A stretch of 64,000 bases of DNA from Pseudomonas viridiflava. GTDB taxonomy: Bacteria; Pseudomonadota; Gammaproteobacteria; Pseudomonadales; Pseudomonadaceae. Location: contig NZ_UTIQ01000241.1 in the NCBI RefSeq assembly GCF_900582625.1, positions 1-64,000 on the forward strand. Reading direction: 5' to 3'. Of the stretch, positions 7,153 through 15,721 are shown piece by piece. The stretch's first letter is position 1; every line of letters starts with the position of its first letter. Position numbers and translations under genes: made by a program. The notes beneath the pieces were generated by a model that made no database searches, was not told the origin of the DNA, and saw nothing but the letters and a program-made list of their open reading frames with translations.

Positions 7153-9074
7153 TACTCCGAATCTTGGCGACCACGCCGGGAAACCGCTTGCGTAAGAAAT
7201 GCTGCGAATTGGGCGACGGGCATGGAGCCCAGATCTGCGCCTTCTCGCGTACGCACAGCGACAGTTTGCGTTTCAACTTCCCGATCTCCGATAACTAGGA
7301 GATAAGGAACCTTGAGCAAAGTATGCTCGCGGATTTTAAAGCCGATTTTTTCGTTTCTCAAGTCAGACTTGGCACGGAACCCGCTTTGATTGAGTGTTTT
7401 TTCAACTTCAAGCGCAAAATCAGCCTGCTTGTCGGTGATATTCAAAATTACAGCCTGGATGGGCGCCAGCCAAGCCGGGAATGCACCTTCGTAGTGCTCG
7501 ATTAACATCCCGATAAAGCGCTCAAACGAACCGAGAATCGCGCGGTGAAGCATAACCGGGTGCTTGCGGCTGTTGTCTTCGCTCACGAACTCCGCACCCA
7601 GACGAACAGGCAAGTTGAAATCGAGCTGCAACGTGCCGCACTGCCAAACGCGGCCGAGGCAGTCTTTCAGCGAAAATTCAATTTTCGGCCCGTAGAAGGC
7701 GCCTTCGCCTGGCTGCAAATCATAGGGCAAACCGGCGCTTTCAAGTGCCGACGCTAACGCCGACTCAGCGCGATCCCACAACTCATCCGAACCAACGCGC
7801 TTCTCAGGACGCGTCGACAGCTTGAGCTGGATATCGGTAAAACCGAAGTCTGCATAAACGTCGAGAGTCAACTTGATGAACGCAGCGGATTCTGCCTGCA
7901 TTTGCTCTTCAGTACAGAAGATGTGCGCGTCATCCTGAGTGAACGCCCGGACTCGCATGATGCCGTGCAGCGCACCCGACGGTTCGTTACGGTGGCAAGC
8001 GCCGAACTCAGCAAGACGCATCGGCAGCTCGCGGTAGCTTTTAAGCCCTTGGTTAAACACCTGCACATGGCACGGGCAGTTCATTGGCTTGATGGCATAG
8101 TCACGACTTTCCGATTCGGTCGTGAACATGTTTTCCGCGTAGTTCGCCCAATGCCCCGACTTTTCCCACAGACTGCGATCCACAACCTGCGGCGTCTTGA
8201 TTTCGAGGTAGCCATTCTCGCGCTGAATCTGGCGCATGTACTGCTCAAGCACTTGGTAAAGCGTCCAGCCGTTAGGGTGCCAAAACACCATGCCCGGCGC
8301 TTCTTCCTGGGTGTGGAACAGATTCAGACGTTTACCGATTTTGCGGTGATCGCGCTTTTCTGCTTCTTCAATACGCTGAACATAGGCGGCCAACTGCTTC
8401 TTATCGGCCCACGCGGTGCCATATACACGCTGCAATTGCTCGTTCTTTGCGTCGCCGCGCCAGTAAGCGCCGGACAACTTGGTCAGCTTGAACGCTTTAA
8501 GGAAACGCGTGTTCGGCACGTGCGGACCGCGGCACATGTCAAGGTATTCCTGGTGATAGTAGAGACCCATTTCCTGGGTATCAGGCATGTCATCAACCAG
8601 ACGCAATTTGTACTCTTCGCCGCGCGCGGTGAATTCAGCGATTACCTCTGCACGAGGGGTCATCTTCTTGACCACGTCGTATTCGGTATCGATCAGTTGA
8701 TGCATACGCGCTTCAATTGCCGAAAGGTCATCGAGCGTAAAGGGACGCTCATAGGCGATGTCGTAATAGAAGCCTTCGTCGATCACCGGACCGATCACCA
8801 TGCGGGCAGTGGGGTACAACTGCTTAACCGCATGACCGACCAAATGCGCGCAAGAGTGGCGAATGATTTCGAGCCCCTCTTCGTCTTTCGGCGTGATGAT
8901 CTGCAGGGTGGCGTCGCTGCTAATGAGGTCGCAGGCGTCGACCAGCGTGCCGTTGACCTTGCCGGCTACGGTGGCTTTAGCCAAGCCGGCGCCAATGGAT
9001 TGAGCAACCTCGGCTACGGAAACCGGGTGATCGAACGAACGCTGACTGCCGTCGGGAAGAGTAATAACAGGCAT
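7152..9074 (-). CDS. thrS: Threonine--tRNA ligase
   Basis: A 640-residue class II synthetase. It has an N-terminal TGS domain (MPVITLPDGSQRSF, about 1-61), an editing domain with the HSCAHLVGHA zinc-type motif and the later MCRGPH cysteine (about 65-225), a catalytic core with zinc ligands in the MNCPCHVQVF region, and a C-terminal anticodon-binding domain. The ATG at 9074 is preferred to one 11 codons upstream because AGGAAG lies in front of it and the protein then starts MPVITLPDG. Its stop codon overlaps the infC ATT start. A 222-base leader separates it from tRNA-Val and contains a GTGACC/GGTCAC hairpin (9094-9114) just before the ribosome site. Confidence 0.98.
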   Translation of the reverse strand: MPVITLPDGSQRSFDHPVSVAEVAQSIGAGLAKATVAGKVNGTLVDACDLISSDATLQIITPKDEEGLEIIRHSCAHLVGHAVKQLYPTARMVIGPVIDEGFYYDIAYERPFTLDDLSAIEARMHQLIDTEYDVVKKMTPRAEVIAEFTARGEEYKLRLVDDMPDTQEMGLYYHQEYLDMCRGPHVPNTRFLKAFKLTKLSGAYWRGDAKNEQLQRVYGTAWADKKQLAAYVQRIEEAEKRDHRKIGKRLNLFHTQEEAPGMVFWHPNGWTLYQVLEQYMRQIQRENGYLEIKTPQVVDRSLWEKSGHWANYAENMFTTESESRDYAIKPMNCPCHVQVFNQGLKSYRELPMRLAEFGACHRNEPSGALHGIMRVRAFTQDDAHIFCTEEQMQAESAAFIKLTLDVYADFGFTDIQLKLSTRPEKRVGSDELWDRAESALASALESAGLPYDLQPGEGAFYGPKIEFSLKDCLGRVWQCGTLQLDFNLPVRLGAEFVSEDNSRKHPVMLHRAILGSFERFIGMLIEHYEGAFPAWLAPIQAVILNITDKQADFALEVEKTLNQSGFRAKSDLRNEKIGFKIREHTLLKVPYLLVIGDREVETQTVAVRTREGADLGSMPVAQFAAFLTQAVSRRGRQDSE

Positions 9075-9264
9075 GGCGCTTCCTCTCCTAGTGGTGACCC
9101 CTACCAAAGGTCACATGGGTTGGGATGAGCCAGTACGCGATCCGGCGGTGTACCCGCCTCACAGTGGCAGGAGCCCAAAGGCCGACCTGACCGAACCGCA
9201 GTCACTGGAGATTTTGTGGACCTCGGATGCTTTCAGAAAGCCGCAGCCCTGACAAGCGCCCAAT

Positions 9265-9290
9265 AAAAAAGGGTCACCTAAGTGACCCTT
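9265..9290 (-). terminator. Terminator of tRNA-Val
   Basis: Stem GGGTCAC/GTGACCC (9271-9277 and 9282-9288 on the plus strand) with a 4-nt loop, followed on the minus strand by six T, directly downstream of the tRNA. Confidence 0.8.
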
Positions 9291-9296
9291 TATATT

Positions 9297-9373
9297 TGGT
9301 AGGCACGATTGGACTCGAACCAACGACCCCCACCATGTCAAGGTGGTGCTCTAACCAACTGAGCTACGTGCCT
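9297..9373 (-). tRNA. tRNA-Val (anticodon GAC)
   Basis: A 77-nt cloverleaf with acceptor AGGCACG pairing CGTGCCT, anticodon stem CCACC/GGTGG enclosing TTGACAT (anticodon GAC), T-loop TTCGAGT, and an encoded CCA. It has its own terminator before the thrS leader. Confidence 0.95.
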
Positions 9374-9556
9374 GCAATGGAGGCGCATTCTACGGGGGCA
9401 GGTGGAAGAGTCAACTGTTTTCTCCCTAACTACCTGAAAAAGCGTATTTTTTACTGTTCAAGCCGGCGTTTTATATTTCGCACGGAGGCTAGCCGGACAT
9501 TTTTAACTCAGGTAGGATCGCCCGGTTCGTAAAAAATATAAAACAGAGGTTGCAAG

Positions 9557-10840
9557 ATGGCACACACTCCTTATCCGCAGTCTTACTACGCCGCATCGGC
9601 AAATGCCGCTCCCGCCAGACCCGAATTGGTAGGCGACGTAGAAACCGATGTCTGTGTAGTGGGTGCCGGATACACCGGCCTTTCAACCGCCCTCTTCCTC
9701 TTGGAACATGGCTTCAAGGTCACAGTCGTAGAAGCAGCCAAAGTCGGCTTTGGCGCATCGGGCCGTAATGGCGGCCAGATTGTTAACAGTTACAGCCGCG
9801 ATATCGATGTCATCGAGCGCACTGTTGGCGCCAAGCAGGCCCAGCTCCTCGGACAAATGGCCTTTGAAGGCGGCCGCATCATTCGTGAGCGCATCGCGAC
9901 TTACAACATCCAGTGCGACTTAAAAGATGGCGGGGTTTTCGCAGCCATCACGAAAAAGCAGATGGGCCATCTAGAGTCGCAGAAAAAACTTTGGGAACGT
10001 TACGGCCATACCCAGCTTGAGCTGATGGACGGCGCGCGCATCCGCGAAGTGGTAAATACCGAGAACTACATCGGTGGCATGCTCGACATGAGCGGCGGGC
10101 ACATCCACCCGCTAAACCTGGCGCTCGGCGAAGCGGCTGCGGTCGAATCCCTGGGCGGCATCATTTATGAGCAAACGCCTGCCACACGCATCGAACGCGG
10201 CGCCAACCCAGTGGTGCACACACCGCAAGGCCGAGTGAAGGCTAAGTTCATTGTTGTTGCGGGCAACGCTTACCTAGGCAATTTGATTCCCGAACTGTCG
10301 GCCAAGTCGATGCCGTGCGGCACGCAGGTTCTCACCACAGAACCGCTCAGTGACGAAGTCGCCCGCAGCCTGCTACCCCAGGATTACTGCGTTGAAGACT
10401 GCAACTACCTGCTCGACTACTACCGCCTCAGTGGCGATAAACGCCTTATCTTCGGCGGCGGTGTGGTCTACGGCGCCCGCGACCCAGCCAACATCGAAGC
10501 CATTATTCGGCCGAAGCTGATCAAAACCTTCCCGCAGCTGAAGAACGTAAAGATCGACTACGCCTGGACCGGCAACTTCCTTCTGACCTTGTCGCGCCTT
10601 CCGCAAGTAGGCCGCCTGGGCGACAACATCTATTACTCCCAGGGTTGCAGCGGCCACGGCGTTACCTACACCCACCTGGCCGGCAAGATTTTGGCCGAGT
10701 CGCTGCGTGGTCAGGCCGAACGCTTCGATGCGTTCGCCGGGCTTCCACACTACCCATTCCCAGGTGGCGAACTGATGCGCGTGCCATTTACGGCGATGGG
10801 TGCTTGGTACTACAGCCTGCGCGATAAGCTGGGCTTCTAA
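9557..10840 (+). CDS. FAD-dependent amine oxidoreductase, PuuB/PauB-like
   Basis: A 427-residue DAO-family flavoenzyme. The Rossmann FAD motif VCVVGAGYTGLSTALFLLE lies at about residues 32-50 and the GASGRNGGQI motif near 73 is shared with gamma-glutamylputrescine oxidases. The C-terminal FAD contact is in the SGHGVTYTHLAGKILAE region. By family it should oxidise a gamma-glutamylated polyamine or similar amine to an aldehyde with H2O2. It begins MAHTPYPQSYYAASANA, very like the Pseudomonas PauB group. AGAGG precedes the start. No gamma-glutamyl ligase or aldehyde dehydrogenase lies alongside, so the substrate is not fixed by context. A terminator follows. Confidence 0.85.
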   Translation: MAHTPYPQSYYAASANAAPARPELVGDVETDVCVVGAGYTGLSTALFLLEHGFKVTVVEAAKVGFGASGRNGGQIVNSYSRDIDVIERTVGAKQAQLLGQMAFEGGRIIRERIATYNIQCDLKDGGVFAAITKKQMGHLESQKKLWERYGHTQLELMDGARIREVVNTENYIGGMLDMSGGHIHPLNLALGEAAAVESLGGIIYEQTPATRIERGANPVVHTPQGRVKAKFIVVAGNAYLGNLIPELSAKSMPCGTQVLTTEPLSDEVARSLLPQDYCVEDCNYLLDYYRLSGDKRLIFGGGVVYGARDPANIEAIIRPKLIKTFPQLKNVKIDYAWTGNFLLTLSRLPQVGRLGDNIYYSQGCSGHGVTYTHLAGKILAESLRGQAERFDAFAGLPHYPFPGGELMRVPFTAMGAWYYSLRDKLGF

Positions 10841-10858
10841 CTTGAGCCACAAACAACA

Positions 10859-10886
10859 ACGGCGCCCATCGAGGCGCCGTTTTTTA
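10859..10886 (+). terminator. Terminator after the FAD oxidoreductase
   Basis: An 8-bp stem ACGGCGCC/GGCGCCGT (10859-10866 and 10873-10880) with a 6-nt loop is followed by six T. Confidence 0.85.
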
Positions 10887-10899
10887 TCGCTTCGTTTTT

Positions 10900-11577
10900 T
10901 CAGTGCGGCGCGCTTTTCAACGCTTCATAGGCATTGCTGGCCGCCAGTTTCTGACCGACCTGTTCAAGTTGCGACGCGGCCGCCATCCAGCGCTGGTGAT
11001 CAACATTAGCCGGCAATTGCGCCGGCGCTTGGACCAGCACTGCCCAATTGCCAACCTCTTTCCAGGCCGACTCGAAACTCTTAAAGCTCATCACCAGACG
11101 GCGGCTCATGCCGGAGCGCAGCAGTAAACGCTGCTTGACCCGGTCATATCCCACCACCACGGCATACCGTGGCGACGAAACAAAGCTGCCATCGTCTATC
11201 CGAACCAACACAGGAAAGCCTGCAGAAACCTGCTCAAGCACATCGGCCAGTTGCGGAGACAATGGATACACCAGCAACCCATGTTCATTAACCACGCGCG
11301 TGAGATTTTTCTCGATCGTTGATTCCTGGCCGGGCAAATGCATTTTCTTCGCGACCAATCCCGGCGTGGTTACCACATTCTGCTGAGACAGCATTTCTGC
11401 CACCGCGCCTGGCGCACCTTCAAACGCGGTTTCGGCGAAAAACGGTACAGCGTTCAGCTCGACCCGCTCCGGCAAAGCACGCACTTGCGGCGCTACAGTC
11501 ACCCGCGAGGAACAGCTGGCTACCAGCAGTAACACGCAACTTGTTAATAGTAAGAACCGCACTCTCGCCACTTGCAC
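10900..11577 (-). CDS. C39-peptidase-like lipoprotein lacking catalytic residues
   Basis: A 225-residue lipoprotein: signal peptide with lipobox V-A-S-C (Cys22, then Ser), then a C39-like fold (about 40-175) matching the pattern of bacterial C39-family lipoproteins, with LPGQEST, FPVLVRID, YAVVVGYD, LLLRSG and GNWAVLVQ segments. The active-site CGPA motif is replaced by GAPG near residue 54, and the His of the usual HYAV segment is Arg137. There is no cysteine at all after Cys22. It therefore cannot be a cysteine peptidase and is probably a binding or adaptor protein. The C-terminal 40 residues are helical. It lies downstream of oprF on the same strand but beyond the oprF terminator. Confidence 0.75.
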   Translation of the reverse strand: MQVARVRFLLLTSCVLLLVASCSSRVTVAPQVRALPERVELNAVPFFAETAFEGAPGAVAEMLSQQNVVTTPGLVAKKMHLPGQESTIEKNLTRVVNEHGLLVYPLSPQLADVLEQVSAGFPVLVRIDDGSFVSSPRYAVVVGYDRVKQRLLLRSGMSRRLVMSFKSFESAWKEVGNWAVLVQAPAQLPANVDHQRWMAAASQLEQVGQKLAASNAYEALKSAPH

Positions 11578-11647
11578 AGCTCCTAATTAATTAAAGAAAG
11601 GCCTAAATCATACCGCGCCGGCTACCAGCGCACTTAATCGCAGGCAA

Positions 11648-11677
11648 AGAAAAGCCCGGCCTAAGCCGGGCTTTTCT
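11648..11677 (-). terminator. Terminator of oprF
   Basis: A perfect 13-bp stem AGAAAAGCCCGGC/GCCGGGCTTTTCT (11648-11660 and 11665-11677) with a 4-nt loop lies 16 bases past the oprF stop. A/T runs are built into both arms, so it may act in both directions. Confidence 0.85.
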
Positions 11678-11692
11678 GAAACACCGTGCTAA

Positions 11693-12730
11693 TTACTTAG
11701 CCTGGGCTTCAACTTCAGCTTCTACGCGACGGTTAACAGCGCGGCCAGCTTCGGTAGCGTTGTCAGCAACCGGCTTAGACTCACCGTAGCCAACAGCGTT
11801 AACGCGCTCGCCACCTACACCGTACTGGTTAACCAGAACTTCACGAACGGCGTTAGCACGACGCTCGGACAGTTTTTGGTTGTAAGCGTCAGTACCAACG
11901 GAGTCAGTGTGACCTTCAACAGTTGTGGAAGTCGCTGGGTACTGGTTCATGAAGTCAGCCAGGTTCTTGATGTCGCCATAGCTTTCTTCTTTGACTTTCG
12001 ATTTGTCGAAGTCGAATTTCACGTCCAGTTCAACGCGAACAACTTCAGCAACGGCTGGGCAGCCATCAGCGTCAACAGTTACGTTGGCAGCGGTGCCTGG
12101 GCACTTGTCGACATTATCGCAAACGCCGTCGTTGTCGCTGTCCGAGCAAACTTCTGGAGCAGCAGCAGCGGCTACAGGCTCAGCTGCTTTCTTGCCGCCG
12201 CCGAAGTTCACGCCGATACCAACGCTTGGCGCCCACTCGGTGTCGCCTTGGTCGATGTTGTATTGAGCTTCAACGCCAGCACGGGCGTAGAAGTTCTCGG
12301 TGAAATACACCTTGGCACCGCCGCCCAGGTTGGCGAAGGTGGAGCCGTTACGACCGCCATTGCCGTTCTGGCCAATGCTCTGGTCGGAGAAGCCGGCCGA
12401 AACGTACGGACGCAGCATGTCGCCAGGAGCGTTGAAGTGGTACAGCGCGTCCAGAGCGGTGTTCGAGCCTTTGATGTTGCGGCCGTCATCGCTGCGAGCG
12501 TTGTGAACTTCGTCGTAGCCCAGACGCAGTTCAACGTCGTCGGTCAGGAAGTAACCAACGGAACCGCCGAAGAGGTTGCCGTTGTTTTTGAAGTCACGAG
12601 CGCTGTCGAACATTTCTTTTTTCGCGAAGCCTTCGATTTCTACTGCACCTTGGCCTTGGGCCAACGCCTGAAGAGAGGAAGCAGCGATCAGCGAGCCGAT
12701 AACAACGCCTAAGGTGTTTTTAAATTTCAT
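11693..12730 (-). CDS. oprF: Major outer-membrane porin OprF
   Basis: A 345-residue OmpA-family porin and structural protein that links outer membrane to peptidoglycan. It has a signal peptide ending LQALAQG (about 1-24), an eight-strand beta-barrel domain (about 27-175), an Ala/Pro hinge, a four-cysteine loop with thrombospondin-type Ca-binding repeats (CSDSDNDGVCDNVDKCPG), and an OmpA C-terminal domain (about 215-340) with the TDSVGTDAYNQKLSERRA peptidoglycan-binding segment. It lies 107 bases after sigX, the conserved arrangement in which SigX drives oprF. A hairpin (12790-12811) lies in this promoter region. Confidence 0.98.
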   Translation of the reverse strand: MKFKNTLGVVIGSLIAASSLQALAQGQGAVEIEGFAKKEMFDSARDFKNNGNLFGGSVGYFLTDDVELRLGYDEVHNARSDDGRNIKGSNTALDALYHFNAPGDMLRPYVSAGFSDQSIGQNGNGGRNGSTFANLGGGAKVYFTENFYARAGVEAQYNIDQGDTEWAPSVGIGVNFGGGKKAAEPVAAAAAPEVCSDSDNDGVCDNVDKCPGTAANVTVDADGCPAVAEVVRVELDVKFDFDKSKVKEESYGDIKNLADFMNQYPATSTTVEGHTDSVGTDAYNQKLSERRANAVREVLVNQYGVGGERVNAVGYGESKPVADNATEAGRAVNRRVEAEVEAQAK

Positions 12731-12789
12731 CCGTAAATCCCTATCTTGGTGGTCAGTAAGTTGTCTGACAAACGCAAGACAACTCAGGC

Positions 12790-12811
12790 GGCGATTCTAA
12801 CAGCAATCGCC
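12790..12811. promoter_or_regulatory. Inverted repeat in the sigX-oprF gap
   Basis: GGCGATT (12790-12796) and AATCGCC (12805-12811) form a 7-bp hairpin just after the sigX stop. A second pairing, GTTGTC with GACAAC, lies closer to oprF. They could attenuate sigX read-through or mark an mRNA processing point; no T tract supports a simple terminator. Confidence 0.3.
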
Positions 12812-12837
12812 TGGTCGGTTAGAGGTATTTCACCTAA

Positions 12838-13428
12838 CTAAGTTTCGGTAACGCCGGAAAATTTTTCCCGCAACCGGTCGAGCGCTCTTTTATAACGCAT
12901 CTTGGTTGCGCTCAAGCCCATATGCATGATGTCGGCGATTTCCTGAAACTCCAATTCGGCAACAAATCGGAGCACCAGAATCTCCCGATCTATCGGGTTT
13001 ACATGGACCAACCAGCGGTCCAGCCCGCCGGGCTCTTGGGCTATGGGCGCCTTTTCTTCGGAAGCTTCTTCCAAAGGATCCAAACTTAAAGCATCCAACA
13101 AACGCCTTTTCCGGCGCTCTTTGCGGTACTGGGTAATGCACTCGTTGTAGGTAATGCTGTAAAGCCAAGTCTTGAACTTTGACTTGCCTTCAAAATTCTT
13201 CAACCCATATAAAACTTTTAACATTACTTCTTGACAGACGTCGTCGGCATCCCGGTCGTTTCCGAGATAACGAGCACACACGTTAAATAGGGTTCGCTGG
13301 TAACGACGCATCAGCTCTTCATATGCCCGCGTAATGTGGAACAACTCCACATGCGCACGCGCCACCAGCTCTTCGTCCGAGAGCTCGCGGGGGTCATAAC
13401 GGGACGATAGCGATTGAGCTTTATTCAA
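12838..13428 (-). CDS. sigX: ECF sigma factor SigX
   Basis: A 196-residue extracytoplasmic-function sigma factor: region 2 (about 35-105, with DADDVCQEVMLKVLYGLKNF) for -10 recognition and region 4 (about 130-185, with IDREILVLRFVAELEFQEIADIM) for -35 recognition. In Pseudomonas SigX directs oprF and membrane-lipid and envelope-stress genes. No anti-sigma gene adjoins it; the membrane channel gene cmpX lies just upstream instead, as in other pseudomonads. Confidence 0.96.
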   Translation of the reverse strand: MNKAQSLSSRYDPRELSDEELVARAHVELFHITRAYEELMRRYQRTLFNVCARYLGNDRDADDVCQEVMLKVLYGLKNFEGKSKFKTWLYSITYNECITQYRKERRKRRLLDALSLDPLEEASEEKAPIAQEPGGLDRWLVHVNPIDREILVLRFVAELEFQEIADIMHMGLSATKMRYKRALDRLREKFSGVTET

Positions 13429-13521
13429 AACGAGTCGGGCCGGCAGTCTGGTGGATAGCCGCCAAGGCCCTGAACCTCAGGCAGTTCAGGATGGCGGCAT
13501 ACATTAGCAGGGATTGGCGCG

Positions 13522-14346
13522 TTAGCGACTGCTCACCCGTTGCTCAAGGATTTCGCGATTGGACAGCGAAACTAGCTCGCCGTCATCCGTCAGCAGGGTA
13601 GTTTTCACCGTACCGATTTCCTCGATCTGCCCTTCCACCTCACCCACTTTCAACTGCTGCCCCACCTCATACAGCTCTCGCACATAGATACCGGCGAGTA
13701 TCTGCGCAGCGATGTCCCGACTGCCCAGGCCCAGCGCCAGCGCCACTGCCAGCCCTACCGAAATCAGCACGATGGCGATCACGTTGTTGAGCAGATCAGT
13801 TTTGACTTCGAGCTGGCCGATAGCGACCGAGATGCTGAGGATAATGACCAGGCCCTGAGCGATGCGGGCCAGACCATTGGCGTAATCCAGACCCACGCCA
13901 TCCGCTGCACTGCGCACCAGACCACTGACCAGTTGCGCCAGCAAAATACCAATCACCAGCACCAGTGCCGCGCCAAACACTTTTGGCAGGTACAGCGCCA
14001 GCACATCCAGGGTTGCCGATACACGCTGCAGCCCCAGCGATTCAGCGGCCGAGACCAGAAAAACGAGCAGCACAAACCAATAAACGATCTTGCCAATCAG
14101 CGCCGACACCGGCACTTGAATGCCCGCACGGCCAATCAGCTTGGTCAGGCCAGTGCCTGCCATCAAGCGATCCAGCCCCACTTTGCCGAGCAGTTTCGAC
14201 AGCAAGGTGTCGAGCAGCTTGGCGACCACAAACCCCAGCAACACCAAAATCAGCGCCACGAACAGGTTGGGAATGAACACTGCAACCTTGGTCCACAGCG
14301 CAGCCATTGCCTCTTTCAGGCTTTGGGTCCAGAGATCGAGTTCCAT
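13522..14346 (-). CDS. cmpX: Mechanosensitive-channel-family protein CmpX
   Basis: A 274-residue inner-membrane protein with about five hydrophobic segments (starting near 22-45, 80-100, 125-150, 165-185 and 190-212) and a C-terminal MscS-like beta domain (about 215-270: LAGIYVRELYEVGQQLKVGEVEGQIEEIG, then TDDGELVSLSNREIL). Position between crfX and sigX identifies it as cmpX, which is linked to SigX activity in Pseudomonas. Its start is 2 bases beyond the crfX stop, so the two are coupled. How it signals to SigX is not visible. Confidence 0.93.
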   Translation of the reverse strand: MELDLWTQSLKEAMAALWTKVAVFIPNLFVALILVLLGFVVAKLLDTLLSKLLGKVGLDRLMAGTGLTKLIGRAGIQVPVSALIGKIVYWFVLLVFLVSAAESLGLQRVSATLDVLALYLPKVFGAALVLVIGILLAQLVSGLVRSAADGVGLDYANGLARIAQGLVIILSISVAIGQLEVKTDLLNNVIAIVLISVGLAVALALGLGSRDIAAQILAGIYVRELYEVGQQLKVGEVEGQIEEIGTVKTTLLTDDGELVSLSNREILEQRVSSR

Positions 14347-14348
14347 GT

Positions 14349-14594
14349 TCAGTCAGCCTTCTTGGTCATACGAGCGGAAGAGGTGCGGCGCGATACCGGC
14401 GCGACATGATCAGAGCCTCTGTTCACGGCGATCATCAGCGCTTCGAGGCACCGGCCCATGAGGCCGAACAGGTCGCCGGCACCCACTTGTCTATTGGCGG
14501 TTTTCAACACGCGGCCCAACGTTGCGTCATCGTCGTGGCTGGTGGCCGAGGACTTGAGCAGATCTCGCAGGGATTGTTCGAATGGATCGTGCAT
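14349..14594 (-). CDS. crfX: Small protein CrfX (also written CfrX)
   Basis: An 81-residue soluble, helical, charged protein beginning MHDPFEQSLRDLLKSSA. It has no membrane segment or known catalytic motif. The ATG at 14594 is preferred to a GTG two codons upstream because GAGG lies five bases before it. It is identified by position immediately before cmpX in the crfX-cmpX-sigX-oprF cluster. Its function is unknown beyond this association. Confidence 0.8.
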   Translation of the reverse strand: MHDPFEQSLRDLLKSSATSHDDDATLGRVLKTANRQVGAGDLFGLMGRCLEALMIAVNRGSDHVAPVSRRTSSARMTKKAD

Positions 14595-14647
14595 GCGCAC
14601 CTCAGGATTTCTCAGGGCTAGACGCGGGCTATTTTTGCCGGGTCACA

Positions 14648-15643
14648 TCAAACCCAACGTAATCGGCGAAAAAGCCACCATTGTCCCAGCGCGACCGATG
14701 CCATCAGCACACACGCCAGAAGAAAACCGTACGGGCTTTCGGAACCCGGAATGCCGCCGACGTTGATGCCCAGCAGCCCGGTCAGAAAACTCATCGGCAG
14801 GAAAATACCGGTGATGATGCCGAAGCGGTACATGGTGCGGTTCATCCGCTCGCTCATGCGCCGGCTCTCGGTTTCCAGCACCAGCCCTACCCGCTCGCGA
14901 ATCAACTCGAGCTCTTCGAGGTAGCGAGTCAGAAGGTTGTTCAGCTCGTTCCAGTAATCCGCATCGTCGCTGCAGAACCAGGGCAGTTTATTGCGGGTGA
15001 GTTGCGCATAAATGTCACGCTGCGGCGCTAGGAACCGACGCAAGCCGGCGGCGCGACGGCGGATATGCAGCATCTGCCCATGCTCCGGCGTAAAGCGCTC
15101 ATCCGCATCGGCGCGCTCTTCCTGCGCATCGACCAGCTCGGACAAATCCATCACCAGCGCGTCCACCTTGCCGGTCATGTGCTGCGCGATGTACAGCATC
15201 AGTTCCGAGGCGCTTTTCGGTCCTTTTCCGGCATCAAGTTCGGCAATCAGATCTTCGGTCGCATGCAAAGGCCGCAGTCGCAACGAGATCACGCGCTGGG
15301 CGGCAGCGAAAATTCGCACCGACACCATGTCTTCGGGCTCGGCGCCCGGGTTGAGGTTCACGCCACGCAAAAACAGCAGCAGCTCATCGTTGGGCAAGGG
15401 AAGCAGACGCGGGCGGGTGTTCTCCTCCAGCAGCAAATCGCAGCTGAATTCGTTAAGACCACTGTCGGTGCGAAGCCAGGCGCGGGTTTGCGGGTGACCG
15501 CGATCCCAATGCAGCCAAAGACTTTCAGCCGGCTCAAGCTGAATAACGTCGAGCTGCTGACGCGTAATGGCGCGCGCACCACCCTCGCCGTCCAGCACAA
15601 ACGCGTGCACCAGGCCCCATTGGGCGTTGTCTTCCTCGTGCAT
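14648..15643 (-). CDS. zntB: CorA-family zinc transporter ZntB (CmaX)
   Basis: A 331-residue CorA-superfamily protein: a large N-terminal cytoplasmic domain, a long helical stalk (about 160-265) and two C-terminal membrane helices (about 270-292 and 303-323). The signature between them is GIN in GLLGINVGGIPG, as in ZntB, rather than the GMN of Mg-selective CorA. In P. aeruginosa the equivalent gene before crfX-cmpX-sigX is called cmaX. Family knowledge points to proton-coupled Zn2+ transport; a link to SigX envelope stress is inference from neighbourhood. Confidence 0.9.
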   Translation of the reverse strand: MHEEDNAQWGLVHAFVLDGEGGARAITRQQLDVIQLEPAESLWLHWDRGHPQTRAWLRTDSGLNEFSCDLLLEENTRPRLLPLPNDELLLFLRGVNLNPGAEPEDMVSVRIFAAAQRVISLRLRPLHATEDLIAELDAGKGPKSASELMLYIAQHMTGKVDALVMDLSELVDAQEERADADERFTPEHGQMLHIRRRAAGLRRFLAPQRDIYAQLTRNKLPWFCSDDADYWNELNNLLTRYLEELELIRERVGLVLETESRRMSERMNRTMYRFGIITGIFLPMSFLTGLLGINVGGIPGSESPYGFLLACVLMASVALGQWWLFRRLRWV

Positions 15644-15682
15644 TCCCTCGGCATTCCTTCTTTATTACTGCGGCGCGAGCCT

Positions 15683-15712
15683 AAAAGAAAAAACCCGACT
15701 CGCGCCGGGTCT
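15683..15712 (-). terminator. Terminator of rraA
   Basis: On the minus strand stem ACCCG/CGGGT (15693-15697 and 15706-15710 on the plus strand) is followed by a T-rich run (complement of 15683-15692), just past the rraA stop. Confidence 0.65.
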
Positions 15713-15721
15713 TCTGGCCTA

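Noticed and set aside
9075..9296. A T-box riboswitch ahead of thrS
   Set aside because: No T-box core sequence or antiterminator is visible, and T-boxes of this kind belong mainly to Gram-positive bacteria.
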